Source of the DNA: Trichomonas vaginalis G3
Lineage: Eukaryota; Parabasalia; Trichomonadida; Trichomonadidae
Direction: 5' to 3'
DNA: 64,000 bases
Assembly: GCF_026262505.1 (NCBI RefSeq)
Contig: NC_067207.1
Coordinates: 1,434,252 to 1,498,251 of the forward strand
Shown here: positions 37,952 to 48,680 of the stretch, piece after piece
Position numbering within the stretch: position 1 is the first letter of the stretch
Layout: the number at the start of each line of letters is the position of its first letter
Translations under genes and position numbers: made by a program
Notes under the pieces: generated by a model
Databases searched by the model: none
Seen by the model: only the letters and a program-made list of their open reading frames with translations
Told to the model about the DNA's origin: nothing

Positions 37952-40066
37952 TTAGTTACTATCATCCTCCAAATCGATTTCTTCTGAGTGAGGATCATCA
38001 CCATCGAGCTGATCATTCTCGTTTTGGTTGTCATCATTGCAGTCCATCGTTGCTGTCTTCTCGAAAATCTCTGAAGTTCCATCTGTTGTGTACATATCAG
38101 TTGTATCCATTCCACTCATCTTCTTTGCCTGTTGTATCATGTATTCCAAGCGTTGGGAAACTGTACTCATTCTCGGTATCTTCTTTAATTCTTGGAATAA
38201 CTGATTCATCTCGTGATTCATTCTCTGAGAGGTCAAACCGAGAGAAGATACATCTTCTTGTGGTAGACCGCATGTCTGAATCTTAGGATGCTCGTTAACA
38301 CTCTTCCAGAACTCAAAAAGTGGAGTTGGAGTCGACGGTTTGAAACCGTCACCTGAAACTTCATTCAAATCCGGTAATTGTTCGATGAGTTTCTTGAAGG
38401 CGACTAAGCCTGCATCACCTGCTGATCTGCATCTAAGAGATAATCTACGCAATGCTTGGTCTTGTTCAAGAGATTCGATGAAAGGAACGAATTCTGATGC
38501 CGGATACTTTCCCATTAAGTCCAAACCGAGTAAAGGAACACTTACGGCCAGTTTAGATACGTAGGAAAGGAATTGCGGTGGGTCTTCTGGGTGACATTCG
38601 TTTAATGTAAGAAGATGATTTCGTTTTTGAGTGAAAAGGAAGGCAAAGAAGTATCTCATGGCTTCTGATGGAATGTTATTGCCACTAAAGTCGAATTCAG
38701 CGATATTTGGATACAAAGCGCCGAAGTTTAATTCTGCCAGGCTGTTGTAAACTTCAGGTTTTATGGCCAATGATACTCCATGGAAGAAGAAAGGTACTTG
38801 GGCTGGTTTGGAGCAGAGGAACTCGAAGAGTGACTTGAATGTCGATGGCTTGAACGCGCAGTTGCTGACATTTATGGATAAAAGTGTATTTGGTGGTGCA
38901 ATTCCCAGCGGAATGTCGGATTTGAAGGTCATGTGAGTTAAAACAATGGCCCTTACATGTGTTGTAGCGTTGCAGATGGCTCTAATTACGCTGGATGCGT
39001 CGGCATCGACATCTCTGAAAATAAAAGATTCTAGATAGTTAGCAACGGAGAGAAGTCTTGAAATATCATGGAATGGGAATGGTTTTATCTTCAGCTTTGA
39101 AACGAAAAACTTCTTTACTTCGCTTGCACTTTGAGATTTTGTAATTTTCTTTACGATATCTGCAAATTCTTGAGCTCTGAATGCAGATTGTGAGATAACT
39201 ATTTCTTTCATTGGCGTTGGAAGGTTCTCTGATGCTTCAAAAAAGTTGATAATCGTTTGAGAATTACATCTCAAAAACCAGAACCTTCTGATGTTCGTAG
39301 AATCGATATTTTCCATCTCGAATGTAGGAGTATACTTGTCATTGTAATCTGTGAATGCGATTCTGTCGATTGTTTGAGAATTTTGCAATAAAGCATCCAA
39401 CATTCGTGGGAACTTTAAGGCTGTGAATTTCTGGAATGTTACTGTATCTAAAAATGTTTCCCAAGCTATGGCGTGGCCGAAAGGTGCGGCATAGTTGCCA
39501 GGATGCAATCTTCTGCTGATGACAAGATTCTTTGTTGGCTTTTCATCAAGTTTCTTGAAGTAATCTTTGGATACAAGCATCTCTCCATCAGTATTGTAAA
39601 AATGAGATAAAAATAAAGCTCTATTAACTAATGAGTTTTGAACACGCTTGGTAACTTTGTAATCAGGAATTGAAATGTCTGTTTGAATTTTCATAAACTC
39701 AACTTCTTTGCAATTAAATGTCATCTCTGAAAAAATTCTCAGCATTTTTGAAGCAACTTCTTCCATATTCTGCATTTTCAACTCGACGTTGCATGTATCA
39801 TATGTTAAAACAATCTTGTCGCCTTGGACATGGAATTTATTACAGTCAAGCAAATGGAAAACAAACTTGAGATGTGGTTTATTCAGCATCTTTTGTTTAT
39901 AAATGTAGTTTGTACCATATGTGCATACCAAAAAACCATTGGTAAATTTTTTCTTCTCTCTTTTGTATTCGCAAGGAACTGCAACCATGATTTCTTCTGT
40001 ATCTATCCATGTATTCTGTTTGAAAGAGTTTAGTTTCGAATCATTAACTGTAATAAGCTTTTCCAT
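37952..40066 (-). CDS. Leucine-rich-repeat protein with PH-like N-terminus (CARMIL-like)
   Basis: 704 residues. Residues 1-125 resemble the non-canonical PH domain of CARMIL proteins (FTNGFLVCTYGTNYIY, KPHLKFVFHLLDCNKFHVQGDKIVLTY). Irregular 28-30-residue leucine-rich repeats follow from about 190 to 590 (IRRFWFLRCNSQTIINFFEAS, LLSINVSNCAFKPSTFKSLF, IAEFDFSGNNIPSEAMRYFFAFL, LRRLSLRCRSAGDAGLVAFKKL). The last ~100 residues are helical then strongly acidic (DGDDPHSEEIDLEDDSN). CARMILs bind actin capping protein at membranes; the capping-protein-binding motif was not identified here, so 'CARMIL-like' is structural only. No convincing Inr was seen. The mariner copy 2 begins just past the stop and may affect the polyadenylation site. 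Confidence 0.7.
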   Translation of the reverse strand: MEKLITVNDSKLNSFKQNTWIDTEEIMVAVPCEYKREKKKFTNGFLVCTYGTNYIYKQKMLNKPHLKFVFHLLDCNKFHVQGDKIVLTYDTCNVELKMQNMEEVASKMLRIFSEMTFNCKEVEFMKIQTDISIPDYKVTKRVQNSLVNRALFLSHFYNTDGEMLVSKDYFKKLDEKPTKNLVISRRLHPGNYAAPFGHAIAWETFLDTVTFQKFTALKFPRMLDALLQNSQTIDRIAFTDYNDKYTPTFEMENIDSTNIRRFWFLRCNSQTIINFFEASENLPTPMKEIVISQSAFRAQEFADIVKKITKSQSASEVKKFFVSKLKIKPFPFHDISRLLSVANYLESFIFRDVDADASSVIRAICNATTHVRAIVLTHMTFKSDIPLGIAPPNTLLSINVSNCAFKPSTFKSLFEFLCSKPAQVPFFFHGVSLAIKPEVYNSLAELNFGALYPNIAEFDFSGNNIPSEAMRYFFAFLFTQKRNHLLTLNECHPEDPPQFLSYVSKLAVSVPLLGLDLMGKYPASEFVPFIESLEQDQALRRLSLRCRSAGDAGLVAFKKLIEQLPDLNEVSGDGFKPSTPTPLFEFWKSVNEHPKIQTCGLPQEDVSSLGLTSQRMNHEMNQLFQELKKIPRMSTVSQRLEYMIQQAKKMSGMDTTDMYTTDGTSEIFEKTATMDCNDDNQNENDQLDGDDPHSEEIDLEDDSN

Positions 40067-40826
40067 TTTAGAATTTTAGTTTTGATTGTACAAAAATTTG
40101 AATTGGCTTTCAAAAAAAAGTTTTGTACAGGTACAAATCAATTCGACTCCGTCATTTTTGGAATCAACCGTATTAAATAATACGAAGTTTTTCTTAGAAA
40201 ATCATTGTGGAAATGACGAAATTGTGTGATTTGACATAAAAGATCGTTGTGCACGTTATTTGACACGATGGTATTCAAATAATGATCGCTATGACACTTT
40301 TGTCTTTACAATATTCGATTTGCCAAATAAAAAATGCGATACAGAAAGAATAATTATTCATCGTGTTGCGCAAGAAATAATAATTTTTTATATACAATTT
40401 AAATTTTCTAAATATAACGTAAACAATAGCTAATAACATGTTGTAAAATGTCGATTTTGCATTATCCTTGGTTTCGTTTTCATTTATAGTTTGCGTTTCA
40501 TGTGAAAAATCCACGCCTAACTCTAAAACTCCTATAAATCAATTATATACTCTATCTTTACTCGATTTCAGGGTTTTTTGTTCTGGATAATGAACATTTT
40601 TCAACATTTATGCAATACCTTTTTGGACAAAATGCGGTTCAACTCGAGAATGTAGCATAACTCCATATCATCTCTGTGTCGAATTTAATTTTGCCCGGTG
40701 ATGATTTAAAATTAAAATTTAAGCCAAATCATGAAATACAAATTATTTTGAACCAAAATTACTGCAAAACAAGCAGAATAGTAAGAATAATGACGGTTTG
40801 TGATTTAGTCCGGCGGTTATGACAAA
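40067..40826. other. Divergent intergenic region, LRR gene and Rab gene
   Basis: About 760 bp, with no supported gene. A minus-strand 79-codon frame near 40275-40514 has no motif. No transposon ends were found. Confidence 0.5.
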
Positions 40827-41456
40827 ATGGAAAGCTCGGAAATCCTAATCAAGCTTTTGATTATAGGTGAATCCTCTGTCGGAAAAAGCTGTCTCTTGCT
40901 TCGTTTCGCCGAAGACAAGTTTAACGAAAACTTTTTGACAACAATTGGTATCGATTTCAAAGTTCGTAAAGTTACAATTGATGACGCTAAAGTCAAGCTT
41001 CAGATCTGGGATACAGCTGGCCAGGAAAAGTTCAGAACAATCACCAAGGCATATTATCGTGGCGCAAACGGTATCCTTCTTGTTTTCGATGTTACAAATC
41101 GTGATTCCTTCAACAAAACAAAGCAGTGGATGAATTCAATCAAAGAATCAATTACCGATCCAGTAGATATTATTCTTGTTGGTAACAAGGCTGATGGACA
41201 ATATTCAGACCCAAAGATCAGCCGCCAGGTTACAAAAGAAGAAGGCGAAGAAATGGCTCAAGAATTCCAGATTCCTTATTATGAAACATCTGCCAAGACT
41301 GCTTTCAATGTCGAAGAAACTTTCATGAAGATTGCTACAACTGTTAAGCGCCGCAAAGATAAGGAGCCATCCAACCAACAATCTAATAACAATGGCGGCC
41401 GTAAGGTCGACCTCCGCAAGGAAAACGAAGACAAGAAAGGCGGATGCTGCAAGTAA
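40827..41456 (+). CDS. Rab small GTPase (Rab1/Rab8-like)
   Basis: 209 residues. Contains the P-loop GESSVGKS (14-21), switch I TTIGIDF, switch II WDTAGQEKFRTITKAYYRGA, GNKAD (NKxD) and ETSAK. The C-terminus GGCCK carries the two Cys used for geranylgeranylation, so it is a membrane-recycling Rab. The effector-region residues resemble the Rab1/Rab8/Rab10 group, which acts in ER-Golgi and exocytic transport; the subgroup is inference. The C-terminal linker is Asn/Lys-rich. The UAAA overlapping the stop (TAAAG) fits trichomonad polyadenylation. An upstream ATG at 40819 is out of frame. Confidence 0.92.
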   Translation: MESSEILIKLLIIGESSVGKSCLLLRFAEDKFNENFLTTIGIDFKVRKVTIDDAKVKLQIWDTAGQEKFRTITKAYYRGANGILLVFDVTNRDSFNKTKQWMNSIKESITDPVDIILVGNKADGQYSDPKISRQVTKEEGEEMAQEFQIPYYETSAKTAFNVEETFMKIATTVKRRKDKEPSNQQSNNNGGRKVDLRKENEDKKGGCCK

Positions 41457-41918
41457 AGTCTATTATTCATTACAAATTACGAAGAGATATTTTATTATAT
41501 AAACCTTCCTTTATGCCTTATTTTTTTAACAAGCCGAGTTATTTCCGACTAAGAAATAAATATGGCAGAAAGGAAAACTTGTGATTTCTTTAATTAAATT
41601 TGATATTTAAATGATTCTCCCTAAAAATTTCATGTTCCTCATCTTCATGGCTCATAAAATTGAGTTGAAAACTTAATTTTTTCTTACCGGGCCTGAGTTA
41701 TAAAATAATTTATGAATATTACCAAGAATTCGTAGAAAATGATAATCTTAGCGTAATAAGATAGAAAAAGCTCATAATCAAATTTTATTGAAAATATCAT
41801 AATAAGAGTTGATGCGTGTAGATGAATAAACATGTAATTAAGAAAACAAATATACTAATTTTATAAAATCGGACAATACAACTTAAAGGTATATTAAAAA
41901 ATAAAGGTTGTAGCAGAT
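41457..41918. other. Intergenic, convergent Rab genes
   Basis: About 460 bp between the 3' ends of the two Rab-family genes; AT-rich, nothing further seen. Confidence 0.6.
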
Positions 41919-42506
41919 TTAGCAGCAACCTGACTTTTGCTTTTCGGCATCTAACTGCTTGGATTCGACTTGCTGACTATCTTTAATGAATTTGTAAGCT
42001 TCTTCTGAAGCGCATCTGAAGCATTGATCAACTTCCTGTCCAGATAAAGCAGAAGTAAAGAATATACCTGCAAATAGCGGTTTATATTTCTCAATAATTT
42101 CTTCCTGATTTATAACAGCGTCTGGTAAATCGATTTTATTTACTGCAAGAACTAACGGAGGCATTTTTTCTGATGTAGACTTTACGATTTCTATCCAATT
42201 TTCTATTGATTCAAATGATGCACGTTCGATTATAGATGCAACTATAATCACAGCAGATGATGAGCGAGTATACACTGGCGCAAGAGATCTGAATTGCTCT
42301 TGGCCAGCTGTATCCCACATGAAAACATCTAAATTATTTCTGTCTATCTGTACTCTCTTTCTTTGATGATTGGCGCCAATCGTGGGCTTAACTGAATCCT
42401 GCCAAACACCATTAATCCAGCGATTGGCTAAACTTGTCTTACCTACCCCAGAATCGCCAAGAACTACGATCTTGCAGCACATCACAACATCCTGATCTTT
42501 CGGCAT
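41919..42506 (-). CDS. Rab-family small GTPase (divergent, Rab5/21/22-like)
   Basis: 195 residues. Contains the P-loop GDSGVGKTS (17-25), PTIGANHQRK (switch I, unusual after the Gly), WDTAGQEQFRSLAPVYTRSSSAVIIV (switch II; the A-P-V-Y-TR wording is typical of the Rab5/Rab21/Rab22 group), NKIDLPD and the SAL motif (FFTSALSG, where most Rabs have SAK). The C-terminus KSGCC supplies the prenylation Cys pair. It probably acts in endocytic traffic, by analogy. The ATG is preceded 6-11 nt upstream by TCAGA, which deviates from the Inr at the pyrimidine. Intact. Confidence 0.88.
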   Translation of the reverse strand: MPKDQDVVMCCKIVVLGDSGVGKTSLANRWINGVWQDSVKPTIGANHQRKRVQIDRNNLDVFMWDTAGQEQFRSLAPVYTRSSSAVIIVASIIERASFESIENWIEIVKSTSEKMPPLVLAVNKIDLPDAVINQEEIIEKYKPLFAGIFFTSALSGQEVDQCFRCASEEAYKFIKDSQQVESKQLDAEKQKSGCC

Positions 42507-42816
42507 TTTTTTCTGAGCGGCAGTTGCCTTTACAAAATCCTAAAGCGAAAAATTTGATATGAAAAAAGACTGTTATATAATGCAATTAATGATGTGCATG
42601 GAATGTACATCCTAATGGTTTAATAAATCTTACAATAACATGATGTAAATTAATTGACATTTTAATTATTGAATCAGTATCCATTCCTAATGAATCTCAT
42701 CCAATTAGAATTCTTCTAAAATTTGAATTTTTAGTATTCCCATTAGTCTATTTTGCGTTATTGTTAGGAATAATCTAAAAATTTAAAGTTAAATAAAGAA
42801 AAATAAAAACAGGATT
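42507..42816. other. Short intergenic stretch
   Basis: About 310 bp between the Rab start and the LMBR1 stop; no feature seen. Confidence 0.5.
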
Positions 42817-44568
42817 TTATATATCGACAGTATCAAACTCTTTGAGTTCGCTTTCATAGCTCTTCAAGATGCTTGATACAGATAATCTTGGATTTTCTTC
42901 AATCCAATTGCTGGCGTCAATAGACAACTCTTTTAGTACTTCTTCACCTAGTTGAATGTTCTTCTCTTCCTCATTAGTGAAAGTATCCAAATAATTGCCA
43001 AAACAAGAGCAGCAATTTTTAATTTTTGCCCAAAGGTTGAAACCAACAAAAATTCCAACAATTATCATAAGTATTGGTGAAAGATAGTTCCAATAATCGC
43101 CAATAGAACTGACATCATCCATAATTCCCATAACTTCTCCAAACGATGTCTTAGGAACACCAATTTGTAAGAGATAATGATAGCCTATTGTTGGGCCAAG
43201 ACGACAAATCAAAACTGCCCAATAATTTAATGTATTCGCATTTGTAGCGTGAGGAATAAATCGATAGAAGGAACCAACTCTTGCATTGATGAGAGTCCAT
43301 CCTCCTATAAATAAAAGAAAGCTTATATAAGGAAATGTAAATAAAGCTTGTTTTGTGCCAATTGGGATTCCAGAATTAGTAATTGCATACAAAAGATTGA
43401 TCTGTGGCTTTGAGAAAACTAATGTGACCTCGCCCCAGCAGCAAATTATAACAAAAATAACAATCAAAATAATACTTAAAATTTTCTTGAAAATTTTTGT
43501 TATTTTTGGCTTGATTTTGTTTGAGAACGATGATTTGTAATCGTAAAGTGCTCTTTCTGCCTGTTTCGATGTTGCTAGAACGAAGTTTTTGCATTGATCT
43601 AAAGCTTCTGCTGTTTGATCGAGTAAACATAAGAAATCTTCGATGTTTGAGAGTGTGCAAGTACTCCAATCTGTTTTTCTAACAACATTTATCATCTTAT
43701 TCGTAGGTTGTGATGAATAATATTTATCTGGAATGGGAAGAGATGATTTTAAGAGATTTATGCGATCTGCTTTGTTTTTACACAATGAAATGAACTTAGA
43801 GATCATGTCGTGATTGATGTTTTCTTCAGCAATCCTGTAAATATCTAAAGATGCATCTGCATTCGCAACAGATTCTGCGCAAAGATTGATTTCTTTGTAC
43901 ATTTGGTTTAGTTTGATTCTGTATCCATATCCTGGATCAGCTGTAAGCCAAAGTCGCCTTGGTAATTCAACAAATCCGTAGCCAAAAGCAATGCATAGTA
44001 AAACTAAGCCATATCCATTACTCAAGGCAACAAATAGGGAAGGTATCGTATTTATCTTGAGTTTATGTGTCGCAAGCATGATAATAATTGCAATTGCAAA
44101 AAGAATTCCAGCAATACCGTAAAAGATCAAATTTTCACGTAGAACCATCCATAATCGATGCTTTACTGATAGGTTATGAGAATAGTTTAAGTATGAAACT
44201 AGGAAAAGAACTACTGCCCATGTTAAAACGAATGAAATCCAATACAAGATTTTGAGAGAGATTAGTACATAGTTCGATTATTGATTTGGATCATTGCTGA
44301 TGGCTAATGAGATATCATACGGTAATATCCCACTTACCATCACTACTGGAATACATGCTGAGATTATCATGAAGAAATTAACGAATGCTGGATGCCTGTA
44401 AGATCCGTAGTATGAATAAAAGACTATCACGATGATTACTGCAAGAATGCATCCAAGGATACAAAGAGAAGCAATAGAATTCATAAAAATTTTTGATTTT
44501 ATCGTTCCGTTCAGAAATTTCTCAATATCGATTTTATTGTTGAAAAATTGGAACCCTTCATAGTTCAT
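42817..44568 (-). pseudogene. LMBR1/LMBRD2-like multispanning membrane protein with one in-frame stop
   Basis: About 583 codons from the first ATG (44568). Membrane spans: two near the start (FMNSIASLCILGCILAVIIVIVF and AFVNFFMIISACIPVVMVSGI, ending in LPYDIS), several in the next part (YWISFVLTWAVVLFLV, FALSNGYGLVLLCIAFGYGF with ELPRRLW, a hallmark of the LMBRD2 branch), then a coiled cytoplasmic region and at least four more spans. The only lesion is a TAA at 44278-44280 (Asn-Gln-stop-Ser-Asn) between the second and third spans; the frame continues without shift on both sides. Either this is a very young pseudogene, a strain or sequence difference, or readthrough occurs. LMBR1-family proteins act at endosomal or plasma membranes; the role in trichomonads is unknown. 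Confidence 0.8.
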
Positions 44569-44803
44569 TATGTAGGATTGGATGGTCAAGTAAAATGTTT
44601 AAAATTAGCAATTGTATAATTTTTTATAAATTTATCCGTGTAAATATTTCAAATCAATTCAATTTTTGAAAATTTTGCGTCAACATTTTGAAACTCCGGT
44701 GAGTTTAGCTATAAAGAAAATACTTCTTTATTAAACTGAGGATAGATGACTAATATGATAATAAAATTAAATCGAACAAAGGATTCAATACTTTGATCAA
44801 TAC

Positions 44804-45397
44804 TTAGTAGTGATGATTAGGGAAAGTTAAATTTTCTTGGTAAGATAAGTAGGATTCATGGTCCATCATAGGTCTTTCTTCATATGAACCAACTATTGTC
44901 CCATTATTCATGGATGAAAACATAAAATCATCATCTATGTCAACTGGTTCAATTTCATCATCTTCCCAAGATAAGGAATGTTGAAGGGATACTTTTGTAG
45001 GTATTGCAAAAATAAATGGCTTCAAAATTAATGGAATTTGTGGAATGAGTTCATCTCCGAAGCCAGATGGCAATTCAGTAGAATCACTTGGTAGTATTGG
45101 TAATGATTTAGGGAATCCTATTGCGAATTTAGAACGGCATGTAAAAATGTAAAATGTTTGCTTGCAGGATGAGCATCTGAGGCCAAACACTTTTGGACCT
45201 CTATTAACTGGTTCTATAAAATTCTGATTATGAACGATTATGCCGCAAGCTTGAAGCGATGAGAAATTCAATGCATTTTCGTGCAGTAATTCAATAGTTT
45301 TTCTATGGATATGAAGTATTTCGGGTGCTTCCTTAGAAATGTCTCTGCATTCGATGTTTCCGCATTGGCAGCGTACACAATGACTGCAGGACTTCAT
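44804..45397 (-). CDS. Cys-rich putative zinc-binding protein, unknown function
   Basis: 197 residues from the ATG at 45397 (MKSCSHCVRCQCGNIEC). Six Cys in the first 18 residues, then a second cluster, LRCSSCKQTFYIFTC, at about 75-90, suggest a zinc-binding head of the CxxC type with two knuckles. The middle is Pro/Leu-rich (PSGFGDELIPQIPLILKPF) and the tail acidic (EDDEIEPVDIDDDF). I do not recognise the family. Codon use is like that of the neighbours. The first Met was preferred over an upstream TTG. No clear Inr. Confidence 0.55.
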   Translation of the reverse strand: MKSCSHCVRCQCGNIECRDISKEAPEILHIHRKTIELLHENALNFSSLQACGIIVHNQNFIEPVNRGPKVFGLRCSSCKQTFYIFTCRSKFAIGFPKSLPILPSDSTELPSGFGDELIPQIPLILKPFIFAIPTKVSLQHSLSWEDDEIEPVDIDDDFMFSSMNNGTIVGSYEERPMMDHESYLSYQENLTFPNHHY

Positions 45398-46545
45398 ATT
45401 GGAGACGTTTAACAAAAAAAGGAAAAGTGACTTGCGGGTAGAAAAAATTCATTGTTTCAAAAAAAATTTTACATTTATGCGAGTCGCAATGAGAATAATA
45501 TCTCCTATAGTGATATCGTCTAAAATATTGTGGAAAAAATGTATTTCTCGAAATCGAATTTTATTCCGGAATTGTTCTCAAAAACCTAGCGAACATTATT
45601 CATAAATTTAAATATGCCAGATGCAGTAAATACTGTTATTTTCATTGTAGCAGAATAATTGTTTGTAGGGTAAGAGAAAAATAATACACTTCTTCTATAA
45701 GTTACGGGTGGGTAGCATTATTGGGGCGAATGCAAAAGCTATTCTTTCATAGTTAATCATACATCATTAGTGGGAATTCGTCTGAAAGATATTAACTCAT
45801 TCAATTAATGGAAAGTTTGTATGCTGATTTCCATAAGTTAGCAGTCAATGTGAATCAGTTGAATCGAAATGAGGACTTCTCAAACATTTTCTCCGAACTC
45901 TAGGTTACCTATCATAAGTGGCTACCCTACGCTGTTATATTCAATAAAAATATAATAGGTATGAAAGGAAAATTATAGAATTCGAGAAAATTAATGATTT
46001 CTATTGACGGAAGTCAATATCATCAATTCTGTAACATTATAGCCTTGAATCTAGCTTCTAATCCTATCCCAAAAAATCCAGATATTTAAATTTAACTTGA
46101 AAAAAATATATAAACAACTTTAATTTCTGGCTTTCCATGATATTTATTGAAAAATTAAATGTGTAAATACATTCTACTTTTAAACACACATACAAATATA
46201 TTCTTTATTGCCCACAATTCCTTAGAGAAAAATAAAAACTAGCAAAATTTCAAATTTTGTTTAATCATACTATCAAATTTATTATTTACTATCCAAGTAT
46301 TAGGTAAATAGCAAATTTTAAAATTGAATAGATAATTTTTATTTTCTCTCAAATATCGTAAAAATTGTATCGATGATAATCGTTGTTGATTCAATCAATA
46401 TTATTTGATCGAATGATAGTTTTTAATAAATATTAATATTTAATATATTTACATCCGTTTCATCCAAAAAACATTGTTGGCCGGCCAGTATCTCTGATTT
46501 GATAAGCACTTTTTCCCAAAGTGATTTGACACTTTTATACTATCT
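45398..46545. other. Intergenic region of about 1.1 kb
   Basis: No supported gene. TAGGGTA occurs near 45667 and in inverted form near 45932, but the surrounding bases do not pair well and the flanks are not duplicated. AAAGTG...CACTTT forms a small palindrome just before the oxidoreductase gene (46518-46535). Confidence 0.45.
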
Positions 46546-47682
46546 ATGAGTGTTGTTTTTACAAAACCTCAGATCAATGGCCTTATGTGCAAGAACAGAA
46601 TCATGAGATCAGCTACATATGAAGCTCTTGCTGATGAGCATGGCTTTCCAACACCTCGTTTAACATCAATTTACACAGCTCTTTCTCAAGGCGGCTGCGG
46701 ATTGATCGTTTCTGGTGGTGTTTATACAGAAATGCAAGGAAGAACACACAGAACACAACTTGGCCTTATTAATGATCAGCAGCAAGATGCTTTAGCTAAA
46801 ATGGTTGAAGCAATTCATGAGCACAAGGGATTAATTATGTTCCAGCTTAACCACGGTGGCGCCTCCACAAAGAAGGAATTCACAGGTGGATTAGTTCCTC
46901 TTGGTCCATCTAAGGTTAACAAATTCACAGAAGCCATGACACACGATGATATCATGCGTACAATCGAATGCTTCATATCTACAGCCAAGCGTACATACGC
47001 TACTGGTGCGGATGGCATCCAGCTTCACGCTGCTCATGGATATCTTCTTGGTGAATTCATTTCACCAATCTGGAACAAGAGAACAGACGACTATAGTGGT
47101 TCTGTTGCTGGCCGCTTCAGAATTGTCAAGGAAATCGTTGAAGGCATCAGATCCGTCTTACCATCACCATTTGCTATCTCTATCAAGATGAACGGACATG
47201 ATATCGAGCCAAATGGCGTTACACTCCAGTCTGCCATCGAAACAGCTAAGCTTGCCCAAGCTTGTGGTGTTGATATGATCGAAATCTCTAGTGGCAGTGG
47301 AAGGAAACCATACTCCCTCTTAGGAGAAATCGATTTCGATTACTCCTTCAAGGATCCAAAGAAGAGAGAAGCAATGAGAAAGCGTTTAAGCGATATCCAC
47401 TTCAAGCCAACATTCAACTTAGAATATTCTCGCGAAATCAAGAAACATGTTAAGATACCAGTTGCCTGCGTTGGTGGCTTCCGCAAACTTACAGAGATGG
47501 AAGATGCCATCAAGAGTGGCGCATGCGACATCGTTTCTCTTTCAAGAGCTTTCATCAGAGAGCCAATGCTCATTAACGATCTTAAATCCGGAAAAATCAA
47601 AGAATTATCATGCATTTCATGCAACAGATGCTTCTTTGAGGCAATGGCCGAGAAACCATGCAAATGCCTTCAACCATACTAA
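46546..47682 (+). CDS. NADH:flavin oxidoreductase of the old yellow enzyme family
   Basis: 378 residues, an FMN-binding TIM barrel. Motifs in order: LMCKNRIMRSATYEAL (N-terminal FMN strand), GCGLIVSGGV, IMFQLNHGG (FMN contact), GADGIQLHAAHGYLLGEFISP (the H-x-x-H pair used as hydride-transfer partners), NKRTDDYSGSVAGRFRIVKEIV, VDMIEISSGSG, IPVACVGGFR and DIVSLSRAFIREP (phosphate binding). The C-terminal C-x2-C-x3-C and CKC residues (SCISCNRCFFEAM...CKC) resemble the Fe-S-binding extension of the bacterial NADH oxidase-like branch, although the full 2,4-dienoyl-CoA reductase tail is absent. It is probably a cytosolic reductase of the bacterial type gained by transfer. TAAATAAA at the stop fits polyadenylation. 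Codon use is biased to C-ending codons, suggesting high expression. Confidence 0.9.
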   Translation: MSVVFTKPQINGLMCKNRIMRSATYEALADEHGFPTPRLTSIYTALSQGGCGLIVSGGVYTEMQGRTHRTQLGLINDQQQDALAKMVEAIHEHKGLIMFQLNHGGASTKKEFTGGLVPLGPSKVNKFTEAMTHDDIMRTIECFISTAKRTYATGADGIQLHAAHGYLLGEFISPIWNKRTDDYSGSVAGRFRIVKEIVEGIRSVLPSPFAISIKMNGHDIEPNGVTLQSAIETAKLAQACGVDMIEISSGSGRKPYSLLGEIDFDYSFKDPKKREAMRKRLSDIHFKPTFNLEYSREIKKHVKIPVACVGGFRKLTEMEDAIKSGACDIVSLSRAFIREPMLINDLKSGKIKELSCISCNRCFFEAMAEKPCKCLQPY

Positions 47683-48338
47683 ATAAATTCAAAACCATCA
47701 TACAATTTGAGTAGATTGATAATATAGAATTAGAATAAATTTCCCATTATTTTTTTTTCCAAAATATGAAAACAAAAGATTCGAGATGCAAAATTTCGAT
47801 GCGTTTCCAATATCGGAACACCATTCCAATTAATAAATATACCAAAACGTGCTTTTAATCGAAGAGTAAACTATTCAATTATATAATTAAATAATATTAT
47901 ATCTGCATCAGTAATAAATAATATTTGAAATATACGATCCATTTCAAAAATCGAATTGAATGTAAAATAATGCTTTCAAAATGTAAATATCTAACGCCGA
48001 TAACTTGCAAATTTTAAAGTCGTATTATTCTAACTTTTTCCAAGTCATTATAGATTAATCTATATTTAGAAAATTGAATGACGTAAATATGTAAGAAACG
48101 TTCTTTCTCAATTTTGTGGCAATTGAATCTGAATATTAAAAGATCAGCTCAATAGCAAATTATTAATAAAAATTATCAATTAGAATTTCAAATATGGCAG
48201 TAATTTTTGTGAAGAGTTACTAACACTCCTTTATTACTTTAAATTCCTGCTTGTTACTATCTGTCTAGTAATGTTGCTTAAATTATTTTGATATTTTTGA
48301 ATACCAGCAGTAATTTCAAAATATTTTGATTTTCACGC
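47683..48338. other. Intergenic region
   Basis: About 650 bp, AT-rich, with no frames or paired repeats that I can support. Confidence 0.5.
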
Positions 48339-48680
48339 ATGAATCGTGGTCCACAGACATTCGGTGCAGGATTTAATGGTGCAAACACAGAAGGAAACGC
48401 ATCAACTCCATCAAACACCATATATTACGGTAACAAACAAGACTTACCTAAGTTTGGTACACCAATTCAGTCTCAAATGTCTAATCAAATCTTTCATAAT
48501 GGACAACACCTTAATATGAATGCGGGATATATTATGTCTGACTTTGTTGACAACAAATATATTCCTGGTTCATTTGACATTTTGCAACGAGGCAATCTCC
48601 CTTCAATAAAAGTGAAGCAGAATGAAGTTAAATATGAGTACTTCACAAAAGAGGAGATTATTCAAGGGTCTAGCAAATAA
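48339..48680 (+). CDS. Small hypothetical protein, Asn/Gly/Gln-rich start
   Basis: 113 residues starting MNRGPQTFGAGFNGANTEGN. Low-complexity Asn/Gly/Thr at 1-30, then a more ordered part (YYGNKQDLPKFGTPIQSQMSNQ, NAGYIMSDFVDNKYIPGSFDIL) and a Lys/Glu-rich end. No signal peptide, TM or known domain. TCACG lies 4 bases before the ATG and is close to the Inr but for the last base. Codon use is like that of real genes, so I keep it as a probable gene of unknown role. Confidence 0.5.
   Translation: MNRGPQTFGAGFNGANTEGNASTPSNTIYYGNKQDLPKFGTPIQSQMSNQIFHNGQHLNMNAGYIMSDFVDNKYIPGSFDILQRGNLPSIKVKQNEVKYEYFTKEEIIQGSSK

Noticed and set aside
40819-40827. Upstream ATG of the Rab gene
   Set aside because: Out of frame with the GTPase; the ATG at 40827 gives the canonical N-terminus.
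45665-45937. Possible inverted repeats TAGGGTAAGAG and TAGGGTAGCC
   Set aside because: Pairing stops after 8 bases and the flanks are not duplicated.
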